Source of the DNA: Parabacteroides distasonis
GTDB taxonomy: Bacteria > Bacteroidota > Bacteroidia > Bacteroidales > Tannerellaceae
Direction: 5' to 3'
NCBI GenBank assembly: GCA_021531385.1
Contig: JAFBIR010000001.1
Span: 310,001-374,000 of the forward strand
Length of the DNA: 64,000 nucleotides
Within the stretch, counting starts at the first letter, position 1; the number at the start of each line of letters is the position of its first letter. Shown here in pieces: positions 13,109 through 22,915 of this stretch. The position numbers and the translations under genes were made by a program. Under the pieces are notes generated by a model. That model was not told where the DNA came from, made no database searches, and saw only the letters and a list, made by a program, of their open reading frames with translations.

Positions 13109-14578
13109 ATGAATAGTTATCTCATCTTGGCCATCATTGCCGCCTATTTTGCTTTGCTCCTACTCATCGCATGGCTCACCGGGCGCAACAACAGCAACGA
13201 GGCTTTTTTCCTCGGCAACCGAAAGTCTCCTTGGTATATTGTCTCCATTGGCATGGTGGGCACCTCCCTCTCGGGCGTGACTTTTGTCTCCGTACCGGGC
13301 ATGGTGAGAGCGATTGACATGACTTACATGCAGACGGTCTTTGGCTTCTTTTTCGGCTACATCGTGATCGCGCACGTGCTGCTACCTCTATATTATAAAT
13401 TACGCCTGACCTCAATCTATGCCTACCTCGATGACCGCATCGGGCGACGGGGGTATAAGACGGGGGCCTCTTTCTTCCTTCTATCCAAGATCGTGGGAGC
13501 GGCCGCCCGGCTCTATTTAGTGGTGTTGATTCTGCAGACCTACGTGTTCAACGCCTGGCATATTCCCTTTGCCTTGACAGCCGTGATCAGCATCCTGCTG
13601 GTTTGGCTCTATACCTTCCGCAGTGGCATCAAAACCATCATCTGGACCGACACGTTGCAGGCCATATGCTTGGTAGCCATGTTGGTGGTGATTATCTGGC
13701 AGGTGAAGGAACGGATAGGATTGGACTTCGCAGGCATGGCGCAAACCTTGGTGGAGAGTCCCCATTTCCGGCTCTTCGAGTTCAGTGACTGGCACAGCAC
13801 GCAAAACTTCTTCAAGCAGTTCTTGAGCGGCATCTTCATCACGATTGTGATGACCGGACTGGATCAAGACATGATGCAGAAAAATCTATCTTGCAAAACC
13901 TTGCGGGATGCGCAGAAGAACATGTACACCTACGGCTTCGCCTTTACGCCGGTGAACTTCCTTTTTCTCTCGTTAGGTGTCTTACTGCTTACCTTAGCCG
14001 GGCAACAAAACATCCCGTTGCCGGAGCTGAGCGACGACATCCTACCCATGTTCTGTACCTCCGGGCTGTTAGGCAATACCATCTTGGTCTTCTTTACGAT
14101 CGGTATCATTGCCGCCGCATTCAGTAGCGCAGACTCTGCCCTGACAGCCTTGACCACCTCCTTCTGCATCGACATCTTAGGCATTGAGAAGCAGGAGGCC
14201 CATCAAGCCAAACGGATTCGCTTGAAGGTACATGTGCTGATCTCGATCCTCTTTGTACTGATTATCTTGGCCTTCAAGGCCGTCAACGATAAGAGCGTGA
14301 TTGATGCGATCTATTTGATTGCCTCCTATACCTACGGCCCGTTGTTAGGACTCTTCACGTTCGGACTCTTCACGAAGCGTCGCCCGATCGACTGCTTTGT
14401 GCCCTATATTTGCGTAGCCTCTCCCCTGCTCTGCTTTGCGTTGAACTATGTGGCCAAGCAATACGCAGGTTATACATTCGGCTATGAGATGCTTATGATC
14501 AACGGTGGGCTGACCTTCGCAGGCTTATGGCTCACCTCCATTCATCAACCCCAAATTCATACGACACATGCACATTAA
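13109..14578 (+). CDS. Sodium:solute symporter (SLC5/SSS family)
   Basis: About 489 aa from the ATG at 13109 ([22 protein letters not shown]). The frame opens earlier at 13070, but that part overlaps the promoter. More than twelve hydrophobic helices are evident. The SSS signature region appears as [17 protein letters not shown] and [16 protein letters not shown] near the N-terminus and [21 protein letters not shown] later, where the Ser pair typically lines the Na2 site. It imports an organic solute, using the sodium gradient across the inner membrane; the solute is unknown. The 3' end overlaps the EngB gene by 11 nt, so the two are probably cotranscribed. Confidence 0.9.
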   Translation: MNSYLILAIIAAYFALLLLIAWLTGRNNSNEAFFLGNRKSPWYIVSIGMVGTSLSGVTFVSVPGMVRAIDMTYMQTVFGFFFGYIVIAHVLLPLYYKLRLTSIYAYLDDRIGRRGYKTGASFFLLSKIVGAAARLYLVVLILQTYVFNAWHIPFALTAVISILLVWLYTFRSGIKTIIWTDTLQAICLVAMLVVIIWQVKERIGLDFAGMAQTLVESPHFRLFEFSDWHSTQNFFKQFLSGIFITIVMTGLDQDMMQKNLSCKTLRDAQKNMYTYGFAFTPVNFLFLSLGVLLLTLAGQQNIPLPELSDDILPMFCTSGLLGNTILVFFTIGIIAAAFSSADSALTALTTSFCIDILGIEKQEAHQAKRIRLKVHVLISILFVLIILAFKAVNDKSVIDAIYLIASYTYGPLLGLFTFGLFTKRRPIDCFVPYICVASPLLCFALNYVAKQYAGYTFGYEMLMINGGLTFAGLWLTSIHQPQIHTTHAH

Positions 14579-15164
14579 AAGCGCAAAATTCGTCATTAGT
14601 AATACGGACGTACGGAAATGTCCGGAGGGCAACCTGCCCGAATACGCTTTCATCGGACGAAGCAACGTGGGAAAATCCTCCCTCATCAATATGCTGACCA
14701 ACCATAAGGGATTGGCCATGACCTCCGCTACACCGGGTAAGACCTTGCTTATTAATCATTTCTTGATCAACGAGGAGTGGTATTTGGTCGATCTGCCCGG
14801 TTACGGTTTCGCTCAGCGAGGCATGGCACAACGGGAACAGTTGCGTCAAATCATTGAGAATTACATCTTAGAGCGTGAGCAATTGGTTTGTCTCTTCGTC
14901 TTGATCGATTGTCGCCACCCGGCCCAGAAGATCGACTTGGAGTTCATGGAATGGTTAGGCGAAAACGATGTGCCCTTCACCATCATCTTCACCAAGATAG
15001 ACAAGATCGGAAGAGGGCGCCTCAAAGAGAACATCAAGGCTTATCAAGAGGCGATGTTAGGCACCTGGGAAGAGCTGCCCCCCATGCTCTGTTCTTCGTC
15101 TGAGAATAAAGAGGGTAGAGAAGAAATCCTCGATTTCATTGAAGAAATCAACAAGAGCTTGTAA
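14568..15164 (+). CDS. engB: Ribosome biogenesis GTP-binding protein YsxC/EngB
   Basis: A 198-aa small GTPase with all G motifs: G1 GRSNVGKSS (about 28-36), G2 Thr in TSATPGKT, G3 DLPGYGFA, G4 TKID and G5 SSSENK. The start at 14568 overlaps the symporter end by 11 nt, and the N-terminus [20 protein letters not shown] is typical. EngB acts in late assembly of the 50S subunit and is essential in many bacteria. Nothing unusual is visible. Confidence 0.95.
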   Translation: MHIKSAKFVISNTDVRKCPEGNLPEYAFIGRSNVGKSSLINMLTNHKGLAMTSATPGKTLLINHFLINEEWYLVDLPGYGFAQRGMAQREQLRQIIENYILEREQLVCLFVLIDCRHPAQKIDLEFMEWLGENDVPFTIIFTKIDKIGRGRLKENIKAYQEAMLGTWEELPPMLCSSSENKEGREEILDFIEEINKSL

Positions 15165-15172
15165 TTTCTTCT

Positions 15173-15180
15173 TACCTTTG
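15173..15180 (+). promoter_or_regulatory. -7 box before the M24 peptidase gene
   Basis: TACCTTTG lies 31 nt before the ATG at 15211. No strong -33 element was found. Confidence 0.45.
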
Positions 15181-15210
15181 TAGGCAATAAAAAGTGAACA
15201 TAGAAAAAAG

Positions 15211-16389
15211 ATGATCGCGGAAGCACTGAGACAAGATCTGACCCTCAGATGGGATCGGATGAGAGAAGGGCTCAAGGAGATGGGCATGGATGCGTGTCTG
15301 TTGAGCATTGATGTTAATCTTCTTTATACTACTGGCCACATTTACAGCGGCTATTTTTACCTCCCCGTGGAGGGTAAGCCTTGGTTCTTCGTCAAGCGTC
15401 CGAACGGACTGAGTGGCGAGCAACTGGTTTATATCCGAAAGCCGGAAGAGATTCCCACCCTTTTAGCGGAGGCCGGATTGGCTCGTCCCGAACGATTGCT
15501 GTTAGAGTTGGATGAGCTGAGTTACAACGAAGCACAACGGCTGTTGAAAGCCTGGGAGCCTAAAGAGGTGGGCAATGGCTCATTGTTCATGCGCATGATC
15601 CGACGCATCAAAACACCGATGGAGATTGCGCAATTCCGGATCGCTGCCCGTCAGCATGAGTTGACCTATCGGGAGATTCCCGCCTGTTACCGCCCCGGCA
15701 TGACCGACTTGGAGCTGCAATTCGAGATTGAGTTGCGTATGCGTCGCAACGGTTCGATCGGCCTGTTCCGTGCATATGGGCCGAACATGGACATCTTCAT
15801 GGGTAGCCTCTTGGCTGGTGACAACGCGGAAACCCCCTCTCCTTTTGATTTTGCGTTAGGCGGTGGTGGCATCAATGAGGCCTGCCCATTAGGCGCCAAT
15901 GGAACGTTGCTCAAAGAGGGTATGGCTGTCATGATTGATATGGCCGGAAACTATACCCCCTACATCACCGATATGACCCGTGTTTTCTCTGTCGGTCGTC
16001 TGCCAGAGGAGGCCTATCGGGCGCATCAAGTGGCCTTGGAGATCCAAGCAGCCGTAAAGGAGGAGATCCGTCCGGGCACACCCTGCGCCGAGCTCTATCG
16101 CATCGCCGCCGATCGGGTGGAGAAGGCCGGATTGACGGCTAATTTCATGGGTACACGCCAACAGGCTAAGTTTGTCGGTCATGGCATTGGCCTTCAGATC
16201 AACGAGCTGCCGGTACTGACTCCCCGTTCGAAAGACGCGTTGCAAGCCGGTATGGTCTTCGCTTTAGAACCTAAGTTCGTTTTGCCAGGCATTGGAGCCG
16301 TTGGTGTTGAAAACAGTTTCTTGGTGACAGATACGGGCGGCGAGCAGCTGACCTGTGCCCCTGAAGAGATCCTTCGCCTGGATAAATAG
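15211..16389 (+). CDS. M24-family metallopeptidase (Xaa-Pro aminopeptidase-like)
   Basis: A 392-aa pita-bread fold protein. The N-terminal creatinase-like domain (to about residue 155) contains CLLSIDVNLLYTTGHIYSGY. The catalytic domain carries metal ligands in the expected order: MIDMAGNYTPYITDMTRVFS (two Asp), then FVGHGIGLQINELP (His), ALEPKFV (Glu) and VGVENSFLVTD (Glu). It removes N-terminal residues, often before proline, from peptides in the cytoplasm. No signal peptide is present. It precedes an exported alkaline phosphatase by 29 nt; cotranscription is possible, but the functions are not obviously linked. Confidence 0.9.
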   Translation: MIAEALRQDLTLRWDRMREGLKEMGMDACLLSIDVNLLYTTGHIYSGYFYLPVEGKPWFFVKRPNGLSGEQLVYIRKPEEIPTLLAEAGLARPERLLLELDELSYNEAQRLLKAWEPKEVGNGSLFMRMIRRIKTPMEIAQFRIAARQHELTYREIPACYRPGMTDLELQFEIELRMRRNGSIGLFRAYGPNMDIFMGSLLAGDNAETPSPFDFALGGGGINEACPLGANGTLLKEGMAVMIDMAGNYTPYITDMTRVFSVGRLPEEAYRAHQVALEIQAAVKEEIRPGTPCAELYRIAADRVEKAGLTANFMGTRQQAKFVGHGIGLQINELPVLTPRSKDALQAGMVFALEPKFVLPGIGAVGVENSFLVTDTGGEQLTCAPEEILRLDK

Positions 16390-16418
16390 TCTATTTATTA
16401 ACTAATACACATATAAAC

Positions 16419-18119
16419 ATGAAAAAGCAAGTTGTATCCCTTCTTCTATTGGCAGCCGCCGTAATGCCGATGCAGGCCATTGAGAAGGAGAACGTGAAAC
16501 CGGTAAAGAATGTGATCGTTATGATTCCGGATGGCACATCGTTGGCGACCGTTTCTATTGCTCGCTGGTTGCAATGGTATCAAGATCCATCTAAACCCAA
16601 ATTGAATATCGACCCCTATTTGTGCGGTACCGTGCGTACGCACTCTTCCAACGCACCTATTGGCGACTCCGCTCCGACCACCTCTTGCTACATGACGGGG
16701 CAACCGAGCCGTACCGGTTATGTATCGACCTACCCGGAGCACGATGGCGATAACGATATTTACCCGACCGATCCCGCTCGTGCTTTCCAGCCGCTGACCA
16801 CCGTCTTGGAGGCCGGCAAGCAATTGAAAGGTAAAGCTGCCGGATTGGTATTCACCTGTGAGTTCACGCACGCAACGCCGGCGGATTGCTCCGCACACAG
16901 CTATAACCGTGGCAAATATGAATGGATCGCTCCACAGATGGCCCACAACGACCTTGATGTCGTGATTGGTGGCGGTGTAAGCCTGTTGAGCGAGGCAGAC
17001 GAAGCCTACTTGAAAGCCAATGGCTACAATGTCTATCGCAATGACCTCAACGGGATGCGCGCAGACAAAGGCGACAAGATGTGGGCCCTCTATGGAGACA
17101 AAGAAATGGCTTACGACCTCGATCGTGACCCAGCACAGCAACCCTCTATCGAGGAGATGACCCGCAAAGCCATCGAGAAACTCTCCAAAGATCCGGATGG
17201 TTTCTTTTTGATGGTAGAGGGTAGCAAGGTGGATTGGGCCGCTCACGGCAATGATCCCGTAGGTATGGCTACCGATTTCTTGGCCTTCGACCGTGCGTGT
17301 GGTGCCGCATTGGAGTTCGCTCGCCAAAATGGAGAGACGGCGGTGGTGGTATTGCCCGACCATGGCAATAGCGGTATCAGCCTTGGCCGCAGATCCTGCA
17401 CGGGTTACGACAAGCTGACCAAAGACCAGCTCTTCCACCAGTTCTCTCTGTATAAGCTGACAGCGGAAGGCTTTGCCAAGAAGCTCAACAGCGTGCCCAA
17501 CAGCGAGGTGCAAAACATCTTCCGCACCTATGCCGGCTTTGAGCTGACCGACGAGGAGATGAATGCCCTGAACAACTGCAAAGATTATAAGAACAGCCCG
17601 ATCCCCATGGAGCAACGCAAGCAAAGTGATAACTCCTCCATGTATAGCAGCAACCTGACCGGTCTCATGGCGCAGATCATCACCTCTCGTACCTGTTTCG
17701 GTTTCACGACAGGCGGACACACGGGTGAGGAGGTCTTCTTGGCTGCTTATCATCCTCAAGGCACGCTGCCGATCGGTATGAACACCAACATCGAGCTGAA
17801 TGAATACCTCTGCAACCTCTTCGGTTTGACACACGGCAACTTGGAGGAGCTCACCGCCGCCAACTTCGTACCGCACACCGAGGTATTTGAAGGCTATGAC
17901 TGTCAGATCATTCCCTCAGCCGAAGAGAAGGGATCGCCCTCATTGGTAGTTAAGAATAAGAAGAACAAGAAGAAACAGCTGACGATTGCCCCCTTCTCCA
18001 ATATCGTGAAGTCCGGCAAGAAGGGCGAAGAGGAGATTCGCCTCCAGTCAGTGGTCGTTTACGTAGATAAGAACAATACGTTTTACGTTCCCAAACAATT
18101 AGCTGATTTCTTAAAATAA
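16419..18119 (+). CDS. Alkaline phosphatase, exported
   Basis: A 566-aa protein with a signal peptide (MKKQVVSLLLLAAAVMPMQA) and an alkaline phosphatase superfamily fold. Metal-site residues are in VIVMIPDGTS. The nucleophile region is APIGDSAPTTSCYMTG, followed by GLVFTCEFTHATPADCSAHS. Later ligands are in MVEGSKVDWAAHGND, VVVLPDHGNSG and TTGGHTGEEV. It hydrolyses phosphomonoesters in the periplasm. A C-terminal Lys-rich stretch (VVKNKKNKKKQLT) joins the catalytic domain to a short tail ending in a strand. A strong terminator follows. No Pho-box-like element was recognised upstream. Confidence 0.92.
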   Translation: MKKQVVSLLLLAAAVMPMQAIEKENVKPVKNVIVMIPDGTSLATVSIARWLQWYQDPSKPKLNIDPYLCGTVRTHSSNAPIGDSAPTTSCYMTGQPSRTGYVSTYPEHDGDNDIYPTDPARAFQPLTTVLEAGKQLKGKAAGLVFTCEFTHATPADCSAHSYNRGKYEWIAPQMAHNDLDVVIGGGVSLLSEADEAYLKANGYNVYRNDLNGMRADKGDKMWALYGDKEMAYDLDRDPAQQPSIEEMTRKAIEKLSKDPDGFFLMVEGSKVDWAAHGNDPVGMATDFLAFDRACGAALEFARQNGETAVVVLPDHGNSGISLGRRSCTGYDKLTKDQLFHQFSLYKLTAEGFAKKLNSVPNSEVQNIFRTYAGFELTDEEMNALNNCKDYKNSPIPMEQRKQSDNSSMYSSNLTGLMAQIITSRTCFGFTTGGHTGEEVFLAAYHPQGTLPIGMNTNIELNEYLCNLFGLTHGNLEELTAANFVPHTEVFEGYDCQIIPSAEEKGSPSLVVKNKKNKKKQLTIAPFSNIVKSGKKGEEEIRLQSVVVYVDKNNTFYVPKQLADFLK

Positions 18120-18126
18120 ATTACAA

Positions 18127-18156
18127 AGCGGAGGCCTTTCGGTCTCCGCTTTTTTT
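18127..18156 (+). terminator. Intrinsic terminator after alkaline phosphatase
   Basis: AGCGGAG-G-CC (18127-18136) pairs with GG-T-CTCCGCT (18141-18150) around a TTTC loop and runs into seven T residues. This is one of the strongest terminators in the window. Confidence 0.92.
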
Positions 18157-18191
18157 ATACATTCGCGCATATAAGAAACATTATACAATCT

Positions 18192-19112
18192 ATGATGAGC
18201 AAAAGTTTAGTTTCAATCGATCAATGTTCCAAAGAGGACATTCTTCGGATCTTGGATAATGCCGGGAAGTTTGAGAAGAACCCCAACCGGAAATTGCTCG
18301 AAGGCAAAGTAGCCGCTACGCTGTTTTTTGAGCCTTCTACGCGTACCCGATTGAGCTTTGAGACCGCGGTCAACCGTTTAGGAGGCCGGGTAATTGGTTT
18401 CTCTGACGCCTCGACGACCAGCTCCTCCAAAGGGGAGACCTTGAAAGATACGATCTTGATGGTCAGCAACTACGTGGATCTGATTATCATGCGCCACCAT
18501 TTGGAGGGTGCCGCTCGTTACGCTTCTGAGGTGACCCATATCCCTATCATCAACGCGGGCGATGGCGCCAACCAGCATCCCTCACAGACCATGCTGGATC
18601 TCTATTCCATCCGCAAGACGCAAGGCAAATTAGAGGACTTGACCATCACCATGGTAGGAGACTTGAAGTATGGCCGCACGGTGCACTCACTGATTGTCGG
18701 TATGTCTCATTTCAACCCGACCTTCCATTTCGTGGCGCCCAATGAGCTGCGTATGCCCGACGAGCAAAAGAACTTCTGCGATCAGCACGGACTCAAATAC
18801 GAGGAGCATACCGATTTCACGGAAGAGATCATCAACCAGACCGATATTCTCTACATGACACGTGTGCAACGAGAGCGTTTCACCGATATGGAAGAGTATG
18901 AGCGTGTGAAGAATGTCTATATCCTGCGCAACGACATGCTGAAGAATAGCCGGGAAAACCTGCGCATCCTCCATCCGCTGCCCCGCGTGAACGAGATCGC
19001 TTACGATGTAGATGATAATCCCAAAGCCTACTACATCCAGCAGGCACGCAACGGATTGTTCGCTCGTCAAGCTATCATTTGCGAAGTATTAGGCTTAGAG
19101 GTAACGGATTAA
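18192..19112 (+). CDS. pyrB: Aspartate carbamoyltransferase, catalytic subunit
   Basis: A 306-aa ATCase catalytic chain; the second ATG (18195) is an equally good start. The carbamoyl-phosphate binding motif [13 protein letters not shown] and the [12 protein letters not shown] and [14 protein letters not shown] stretches are intact. It makes N-carbamoyl-L-aspartate in de novo pyrimidine synthesis and forms a dodecamer with PyrI, encoded 42 nt downstream. The spacer between the two holds a run of TAATCCATAA-type repeats (19119-19146). No PyrR-type attenuator is obvious in the 35 nt between the preceding terminator and the start. Confidence 0.97.
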   Translation: MMSKSLVSIDQCSKEDILRILDNAGKFEKNPNRKLLEGKVAATLFFEPSTRTRLSFETAVNRLGGRVIGFSDASTTSSSKGETLKDTILMVSNYVDLIIMRHHLEGAARYASEVTHIPIINAGDGANQHPSQTMLDLYSIRKTQGKLEDLTITMVGDLKYGRTVHSLIVGMSHFNPTFHFVAPNELRMPDEQKNFCDQHGLKYEEHTDFTEEIINQTDILYMTRVQRERFTDMEEYERVKNVYILRNDMLKNSRENLRILHPLPRVNEIAYDVDDNPKAYYIQQARNGLFARQAIICEVLGLEVTD

Positions 19113-19118
19113 GCACTT

Positions 19119-19146
19119 TTAATCCATAATCCATAATTCATAATTG
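19119..19146 (+). repeat. Short tandem TAATCCATAA-type repeat in the pyrB-pyrI spacer
   Basis: About three overlapping 9-bp copies of the motif TAATCCATA / TAATTCATA lie between the pyrB stop and the pyrI start. Such AT-rich strings are common in Bacteroidales spacers. No function is suggested. Confidence 0.6.
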
Positions 19147-19154
19147 AAATAGCT

Positions 19155-19619
19155 ATGTCAGAAGTCAAGAATAAGGAATTGCAGGTAGCCGCCTTAGAGA
19201 ACGGCACCGCTATCGATCATATCCCCTCAGACAAGTTGTTCAAGGTAGCTACTTTGCTGGGACTCGACAAGGAGAAGAACCAGATCACGATCGGCAACAA
19301 CTTCCCCAGCAACAAGATGGGAAGCAAAGGCATGATCAAGATCGCCAACAAGTTCTTTGCGGAGGATGAGATCAGCCGCATCGCCTTAGTCGCACCGAAC
19401 GTGATGCTCAACATCATCAAGGACTATCAGGTGGTGGAGAAAAAGACCGTCACATTGCCCGATGAGTTGGTGGGCCTGGTGAAGTGCAACAACCCGAAGT
19501 GTATCACCAACAACGAGCCGATGCCGACCCGTTTCCATGTGATCAACAAAGAGACAGGCACCATCAAATGCCACTATTGCGAGCGTAAGATCAACAAAGA
19601 AGACATCATTATCAAGTGA
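19155..19619 (+). CDS. pyrI: Aspartate carbamoyltransferase, regulatory subunit
   Basis: A 154-aa PyrI. The N-terminal allosteric domain ([20 protein letters not shown]) binds nucleotides. The C-terminal zinc domain has four cysteines in C-x4-C and C-x2-C arrangement ([10 protein letters not shown] and [10 protein letters not shown]). It gives CTP/ATP control to PyrB. The stop overlaps the GTG start of a flavin reductase gene by 4 nt, so transcription continues into the next two genes. Confidence 0.97.
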   Translation: MSEVKNKELQVAALENGTAIDHIPSDKLFKVATLLGLDKEKNQITIGNNFPSNKMGSKGMIKIANKFFAEDEISRIALVAPNVMLNIIKDYQVVEKKTVTLPDELVGLVKCNNPKCITNNEPMPTRFHVINKETGTIKCHYCERKINKEDIIIK

Positions 19620-20188
19620 AACAAGATTGGAAACCGGGAACCATGATTTATCCGCTCCCGGCCGTCTTGGTCAGTTGCGGATCTGAGCCGTCGGAATACA
19701 ACCTCATTACCGTCGCTTGGGTTGGTACGATCTGTACCAATCCGGCGATGTGCTATATTTCGGTGCGTCCGGAGCGTTTCTCCTACCCGATCTTGAAGAA
19801 GAACATGGAGTTTGTCATCAACCTGACGACCCGTGATCTGGCTTACGCAACCGATTGGTGTGGCGTCAACTCCGGCAGAGATCACCATAAGTTTGAGGAG
19901 ATGAACCTCACGCCAGGGAAAGCGACCGTGGTACATGCGCCTACCGTAGAGGAATCACCACTCTGCATCGAATGCCGAGTGAAGGAGGTCATGGCTTTGG
20001 GTAGCCACGATATGTTCATCGCCGAAGTGGTCAATGTCCAAGCGGATGAACGTTATATGGATCCTACGACCGGCGCTTTCGACCTTCGCAAAGCCAATCC
20101 TTTGGCCTATGCGCATGGCAAGTATTACGAGTTAGGCGAGTTGGTCGGCAAATTTGGCTGGTCCGTACAAAAGCGGAAGAAATCCTAA
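19616..20188 (+). CDS. Flavin reductase-family FMN-binding protein
   Basis: A 190-aa split-barrel protein of the flavin reductase family, starting at a GTG that overlaps the pyrI stop. The conserved start region reads [20 protein letters not shown], and the FMN-site stretch is [36 protein letters not shown] follows. These enzymes reduce free FMN or FAD with NAD(P)H, or use bound FMN themselves. Its place after pyrBI is probably positional, although a link to dihydroorotate oxidation cannot be excluded. Confidence 0.85.
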   Translation: MKQDWKPGTMIYPLPAVLVSCGSEPSEYNLITVAWVGTICTNPAMCYISVRPERFSYPILKKNMEFVINLTTRDLAYATDWCGVNSGRDHHKFEEMNLTPGKATVVHAPTVEESPLCIECRVKEVMALGSHDMFIAEVVNVQADERYMDPTTGAFDLRKANPLAYAHGKYYELGELVGKFGWSVQKRKKS

Positions 20189-20203
20189 CCAAAGAGGGCA
20201 ACT

Positions 20204-20920
20204 ATGCGAAAAGGACTATTCATTGGATTACTGTTTGGCCTCTTGTGCCAGGCATTGAGCGCACAGAGTATCTTGCGTATGGAGGAGAAGAGATTCAACT
20301 TCGGTGCCAAGGTGGGATTCAATGCGACCCTTCCAGTGGTTAACTCCCTGCGTGTGCTCGATTTCGAGGCGAATCAATTCCAAACCAGTTATCAGGTTGG
20401 TTATTTGGCTGCTATTTTCTTCCGCTTCAATATCCAGCGCTTCTATATTCAGCCAAGCCCCTCTTGGCATTATGGCCGTAGCCACCTCCATTTCGTCATC
20501 AACTTCCCGGAAATTGAGGGCGAGGCCGATCCCCCTCTGAAGGGCAACCTGCAAATGCGTACGCAATCGTTAGAATTGCCCGTCTTATTAGGCTATCATT
20601 TAGTCAAACAAGGCCCCTACGGACTGAGTCTCATGGTCGGTCCGAAGGTGAAATACAACTATAAGTTGGATTATAACATGGCGATTGATGCCCGAGAGAT
20701 ACGCTTCGTGAACGATGACACTCCGTTTGGTGTCAATATTGTCAGCGGTATGGGGGTTAGTATCGGTCGGCTTTTCTTCGATTTTGTCTATGAATTCGGG
20801 CTGAATCAAACAGAGGCCAGTTTTAAGCAGCTCTATTCCTCATCGCCCGAATCCAGTTTTGAGATCCAACTCAACAAGCGCACCAATGTGATGAGCATGT
20901 CGATTGGTATGCTGTTTTAG
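20204..20920 (+). CDS. Outer-membrane beta-barrel protein (PorT-like)
   Basis: A 238-aa exported protein (signal peptide MRKGLFIGLLFGLLCQALSA). Alternating hydrophobic and aromatic strands ending in Phe are typical of an eight-stranded Bacteroidetes outer-membrane barrel of the PorT / porin-family type. Examples are YQVGYLAAIFFRFNIQRFYI and a last strand VMSMSIGMLF. The function of most members is unknown; PorT itself acts in type IX secretion in Porphyromonas. It starts 15 nt after the flavin reductase gene, and its stop overlaps the convergent epimerase gene by 4 nt. Confidence 0.78.
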   Translation: MRKGLFIGLLFGLLCQALSAQSILRMEEKRFNFGAKVGFNATLPVVNSLRVLDFEANQFQTSYQVGYLAAIFFRFNIQRFYIQPSPSWHYGRSHLHFVINFPEIEGEADPPLKGNLQMRTQSLELPVLLGYHLVKQGPYGLSLMVGPKVKYNYKLDYNMAIDAREIRFVNDDTPFGVNIVSGMGVSIGRLFFDFVYEFGLNQTEASFKQLYSSSPESSFEIQLNKRTNVMSMSIGMLF

Positions 20921-21792
20921 TGAATCTCAATCATGTAGGAAGCCTCAAAGCTTTCGCCTGCCTCCAAATGATTCACCCAATCCCTATCCTTGAACTCACC
21001 GGTATAATGCACCCGATCACAACGGCCATACCAAGGCTCAATGCAAACAAACGGTGCGTTCTTCGTAGGAGGAGACCACAGGCCCACCACAGGAGCCGTG
21101 AAGCGTAAGGAGAGATAAGGCTGCTTCTCCTTATCTAACAAATCCACCTGATTGATCTGGCTATTCTCCAAGATAAAGGTATCAATATCAAACGTATGCA
21201 CATCGAGCGGCAACAAACCCTCCGCATCCAATGGCACAGGACGTACCTCATCTCCTACACAGCCCTTTTCAGCCAACGCCCGATAGACCAACGAGTTCAC
21301 CTCGCCAAAGCCAAAGTAACCTCTCTCCGGCTGGTCCACCACGTAATTGGGGTAATAGAAAGCCGGATGAGCTCCGACCTGGAAGTGCATAGGAGTCGTC
21401 CCCAAGTTCGTCACTTTCCAAAGCACCTCCACTTGCCGTCCCTCCAAGAGATAGCCAATCTCCAAGGCAAACGAATAAGGATAGACTTTCAAAGTCTCCG
21501 CATCACTCTCCAACCGGAAACGTACCTCATGCGGCTCTTGCTGCACCAACGTAAAATCCCGATCGCGCGCGAATCCATGCTGTGAGAGCGTGAAGCTCTC
21601 CCCTTCTGCCCGATACGTCTGGTTCCACACACTGCCCACGATAGGGAAAAGCACCGGAGAGTGACGCTTCCAAAAAGCGGGATCCGCTTGCCACAAATAC
21701 TCCTTACCCGTCGCTTTCGCCACGATACTGCTCAATTCCGCACCATGTTCCGCCACTTGAACAGCCAATTCGTCATTCGATAAAACAACCAT
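20917..21792 (-). CDS. Aldose 1-epimerase family protein
   Basis: About 291 aa from the ATG at 21792 (MVVLSNDELAVQVAEHGAEL). The frame continues 46 codons further but into the next gene's end. The galactose mutarotase-like beta-sandwich is seen in KEYLWQADPAFWKRHSPVLFP, the catalytic His regions SQHGFARDRDF and VGAHPAFYYP, and the acid region FVCIEPWYGRCD. It belongs to the LacX/YihR-like branch and interconverts sugar anomers. Codons for its end overlap the end of the convergent barrel gene. It follows the DUF2971-like gene by 20 nt, so the two form a small operon. Confidence 0.85.
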   Translation of the reverse strand: MVVLSNDELAVQVAEHGAELSSIVAKATGKEYLWQADPAFWKRHSPVLFPIVGSVWNQTYRAEGESFTLSQHGFARDRDFTLVQQEPHEVRFRLESDAETLKVYPYSFALEIGYLLEGRQVEVLWKVTNLGTTPMHFQVGAHPAFYYPNYVVDQPERGYFGFGEVNSLVYRALAEKGCVGDEVRPVPLDAEGLLPLDVHTFDIDTFILENSQINQVDLLDKEKQPYLSLRFTAPVVGLWSPPTKNAPFVCIEPWYGRCDRVHYTGEFKDRDWVNHLEAGESFEASYMIEIH

Positions 21793-21812
21793 ACCTCTAT
21801 ATAGATTTAAAA

Positions 21813-22589
21813 TTACTCCAATCCCAACAATTGCGCCACCGGCAATCCCCTGCTTTTCAAGAAGCCATTGAGCGTACCGAACAACAACGGCTGACGAGAC
21901 TGATCCAGCAAAAAGATGCGCCGCACGCAACTCACCGGAAGTTCCACATGCATGTAAGGAATCAAATCACCCGCCTCATAGCGATAAAGCGCCTCCTCAT
22001 TGGGACAGGTCGTGACTAAACGCCACTCCTTCTCTGCCGCTTTCTGCGGTTCACAGCCCTCCATGCAAACCAGGCGCAACAACGAGAAAAAGCGAGAATC
22101 GCTCTTGAAGCCGGTATGCTCCGCATTGAAAAAGACCTTGTCATACTCCCGCTCCAATTGTGGCAGCAAGAAAGCGATAAACGCATCCTTGTCATATTTA
22201 CAGGAGAGCAGGGAGAGATTCTCAAAAAGGCAATGCTCCGCCAAGGCTTTGTAGTCCAACTCCAACATGACAGATGGCTCTGTGCAGGCATCCGGATAGG
22301 GATCCTCCCGAAACGAGGCAATAAACGTCCCCTGCTCCGGACCGATCAACATACGAGTACCCTCCCGCAAGAACGGCATATTCCGTTTGCTCTGCTCCTC
22401 CGGGATCTCATGGGCCGTCTCATAGACCTGAATCGCTCGCCGCAGTAGCCACAAACTATAATCAATCTCCGCCACCGGCACACGATGCATCAACTCCACC
22501 GTCTCCAATCGGAATGCGGATTCCACCCCTTGTACCGATTCCCAGGCCTCCACAAACGCCTTCAACGTCATTCTATGATATAGTTTCAT
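21813..22589 (-). CDS. DUF2971-like protein of unknown function
   Basis: 258 aa with no signal peptide. The overall pattern resembles DUF2971: a start KLYHRMTLKAFVEAWESVQG, a mid-region FIASFREDPYPD, acidic LELDYKALAEHC, then KYDKDAFIAFL and the signature KEWRLVTTCPNEEALYRYE. The last part, IPYMHVELPVSCVRRIFL, fits a final strand. DUF2971 proteins have no established biochemical role, and some sit in defence contexts. Here the partner is a sugar epimerase, which does not suggest defence. The assignment is by pattern only. Two minus-strand -7-like boxes (TACTTTTG 22620-22613, TATTTTTG 22629-22622) lie upstream. Confidence 0.6.
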   Translation of the reverse strand: MKLYHRMTLKAFVEAWESVQGVESAFRLETVELMHRVPVAEIDYSLWLLRRAIQVYETAHEIPEEQSKRNMPFLREGTRMLIGPEQGTFIASFREDPYPDACTEPSVMLELDYKALAEHCLFENLSLLSCKYDKDAFIAFLLPQLEREYDKVFFNAEHTGFKSDSRFFSLLRLVCMEGCEPQKAAEKEWRLVTTCPNEEALYRYEAGDLIPYMHVELPVSCVRRIFLLDQSRQPLLFGTLNGFLKSRGLPVAQLLGLE

Positions 22590-22831
22590 CTTCGTATGCT
22601 ATTTAAGACTCCCAAAAGTAGCAAAAATATCCAGACACCACATGCTTTGCGTGACAAATCTTCATCCGTGCGATCCGCCTTCACATTCACTCAACCAAAC
22701 GCATAGGCTATCCTCACATAGACTTCTTGCTACGAGACACGGCTGTTCTTAGTAAAGAAAAAGGAGACTTTATACAATGGAAAACGTTTTGCTATGCAAT
22801 AACAAAGTGAAAAGACTTCTTAAACTACTCA

Positions 22832-22915
22832 AAACATCGCCGCTGTTCTCATAAACAGCATTGGTACTCTTGCAAACGCCGACGGTGTTTACAGAAACAG
22901 CAGAGTTATTTCAAG
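22832..22915. repeat. Four tandem 21-bp degenerate repeats
   Basis: The units are 22832-22852, 22853-22873, 22874-22894 and 22895-22915. All four start AAAC and keep C at position 7, G at 11, T at 13 and T at 16, with purines at 8 and 14 and a pyrimidine at 17. The array is in the 790-bp gene-free stretch between the DUF2971-like gene and the methionine sulfoxide reductase. A GCTGTT/AACAGC hairpin (22842-22859) spans units 1 and 2. No gene was found in 22630-23200. Confidence 0.65.

Noticed and set aside
16446-17876. 476-codon antisense open frame over the alkaline phosphatase gene
   Set aside because: It is a shadow of a gene with full catalytic motifs; its translation has no motif, signal peptide or natural composition.
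19119-19146. Regulatory repeat in the pyrB-pyrI spacer
   Set aside because: TAATCCATAA-like strings are generic in Bacteroidales spacers, and no structure or promoter accompanies them.
20204-20920. Type IX secretion PorT protein as a firm call
   Set aside because: Only the general barrel pattern is visible; no other type IX genes are nearby, so it is left as a PorT-like barrel.
21813-22589. Defence-system gene
   Set aside because: The neighbour is a metabolic epimerase and no nuclease, methylase or mobile gene is adjacent.
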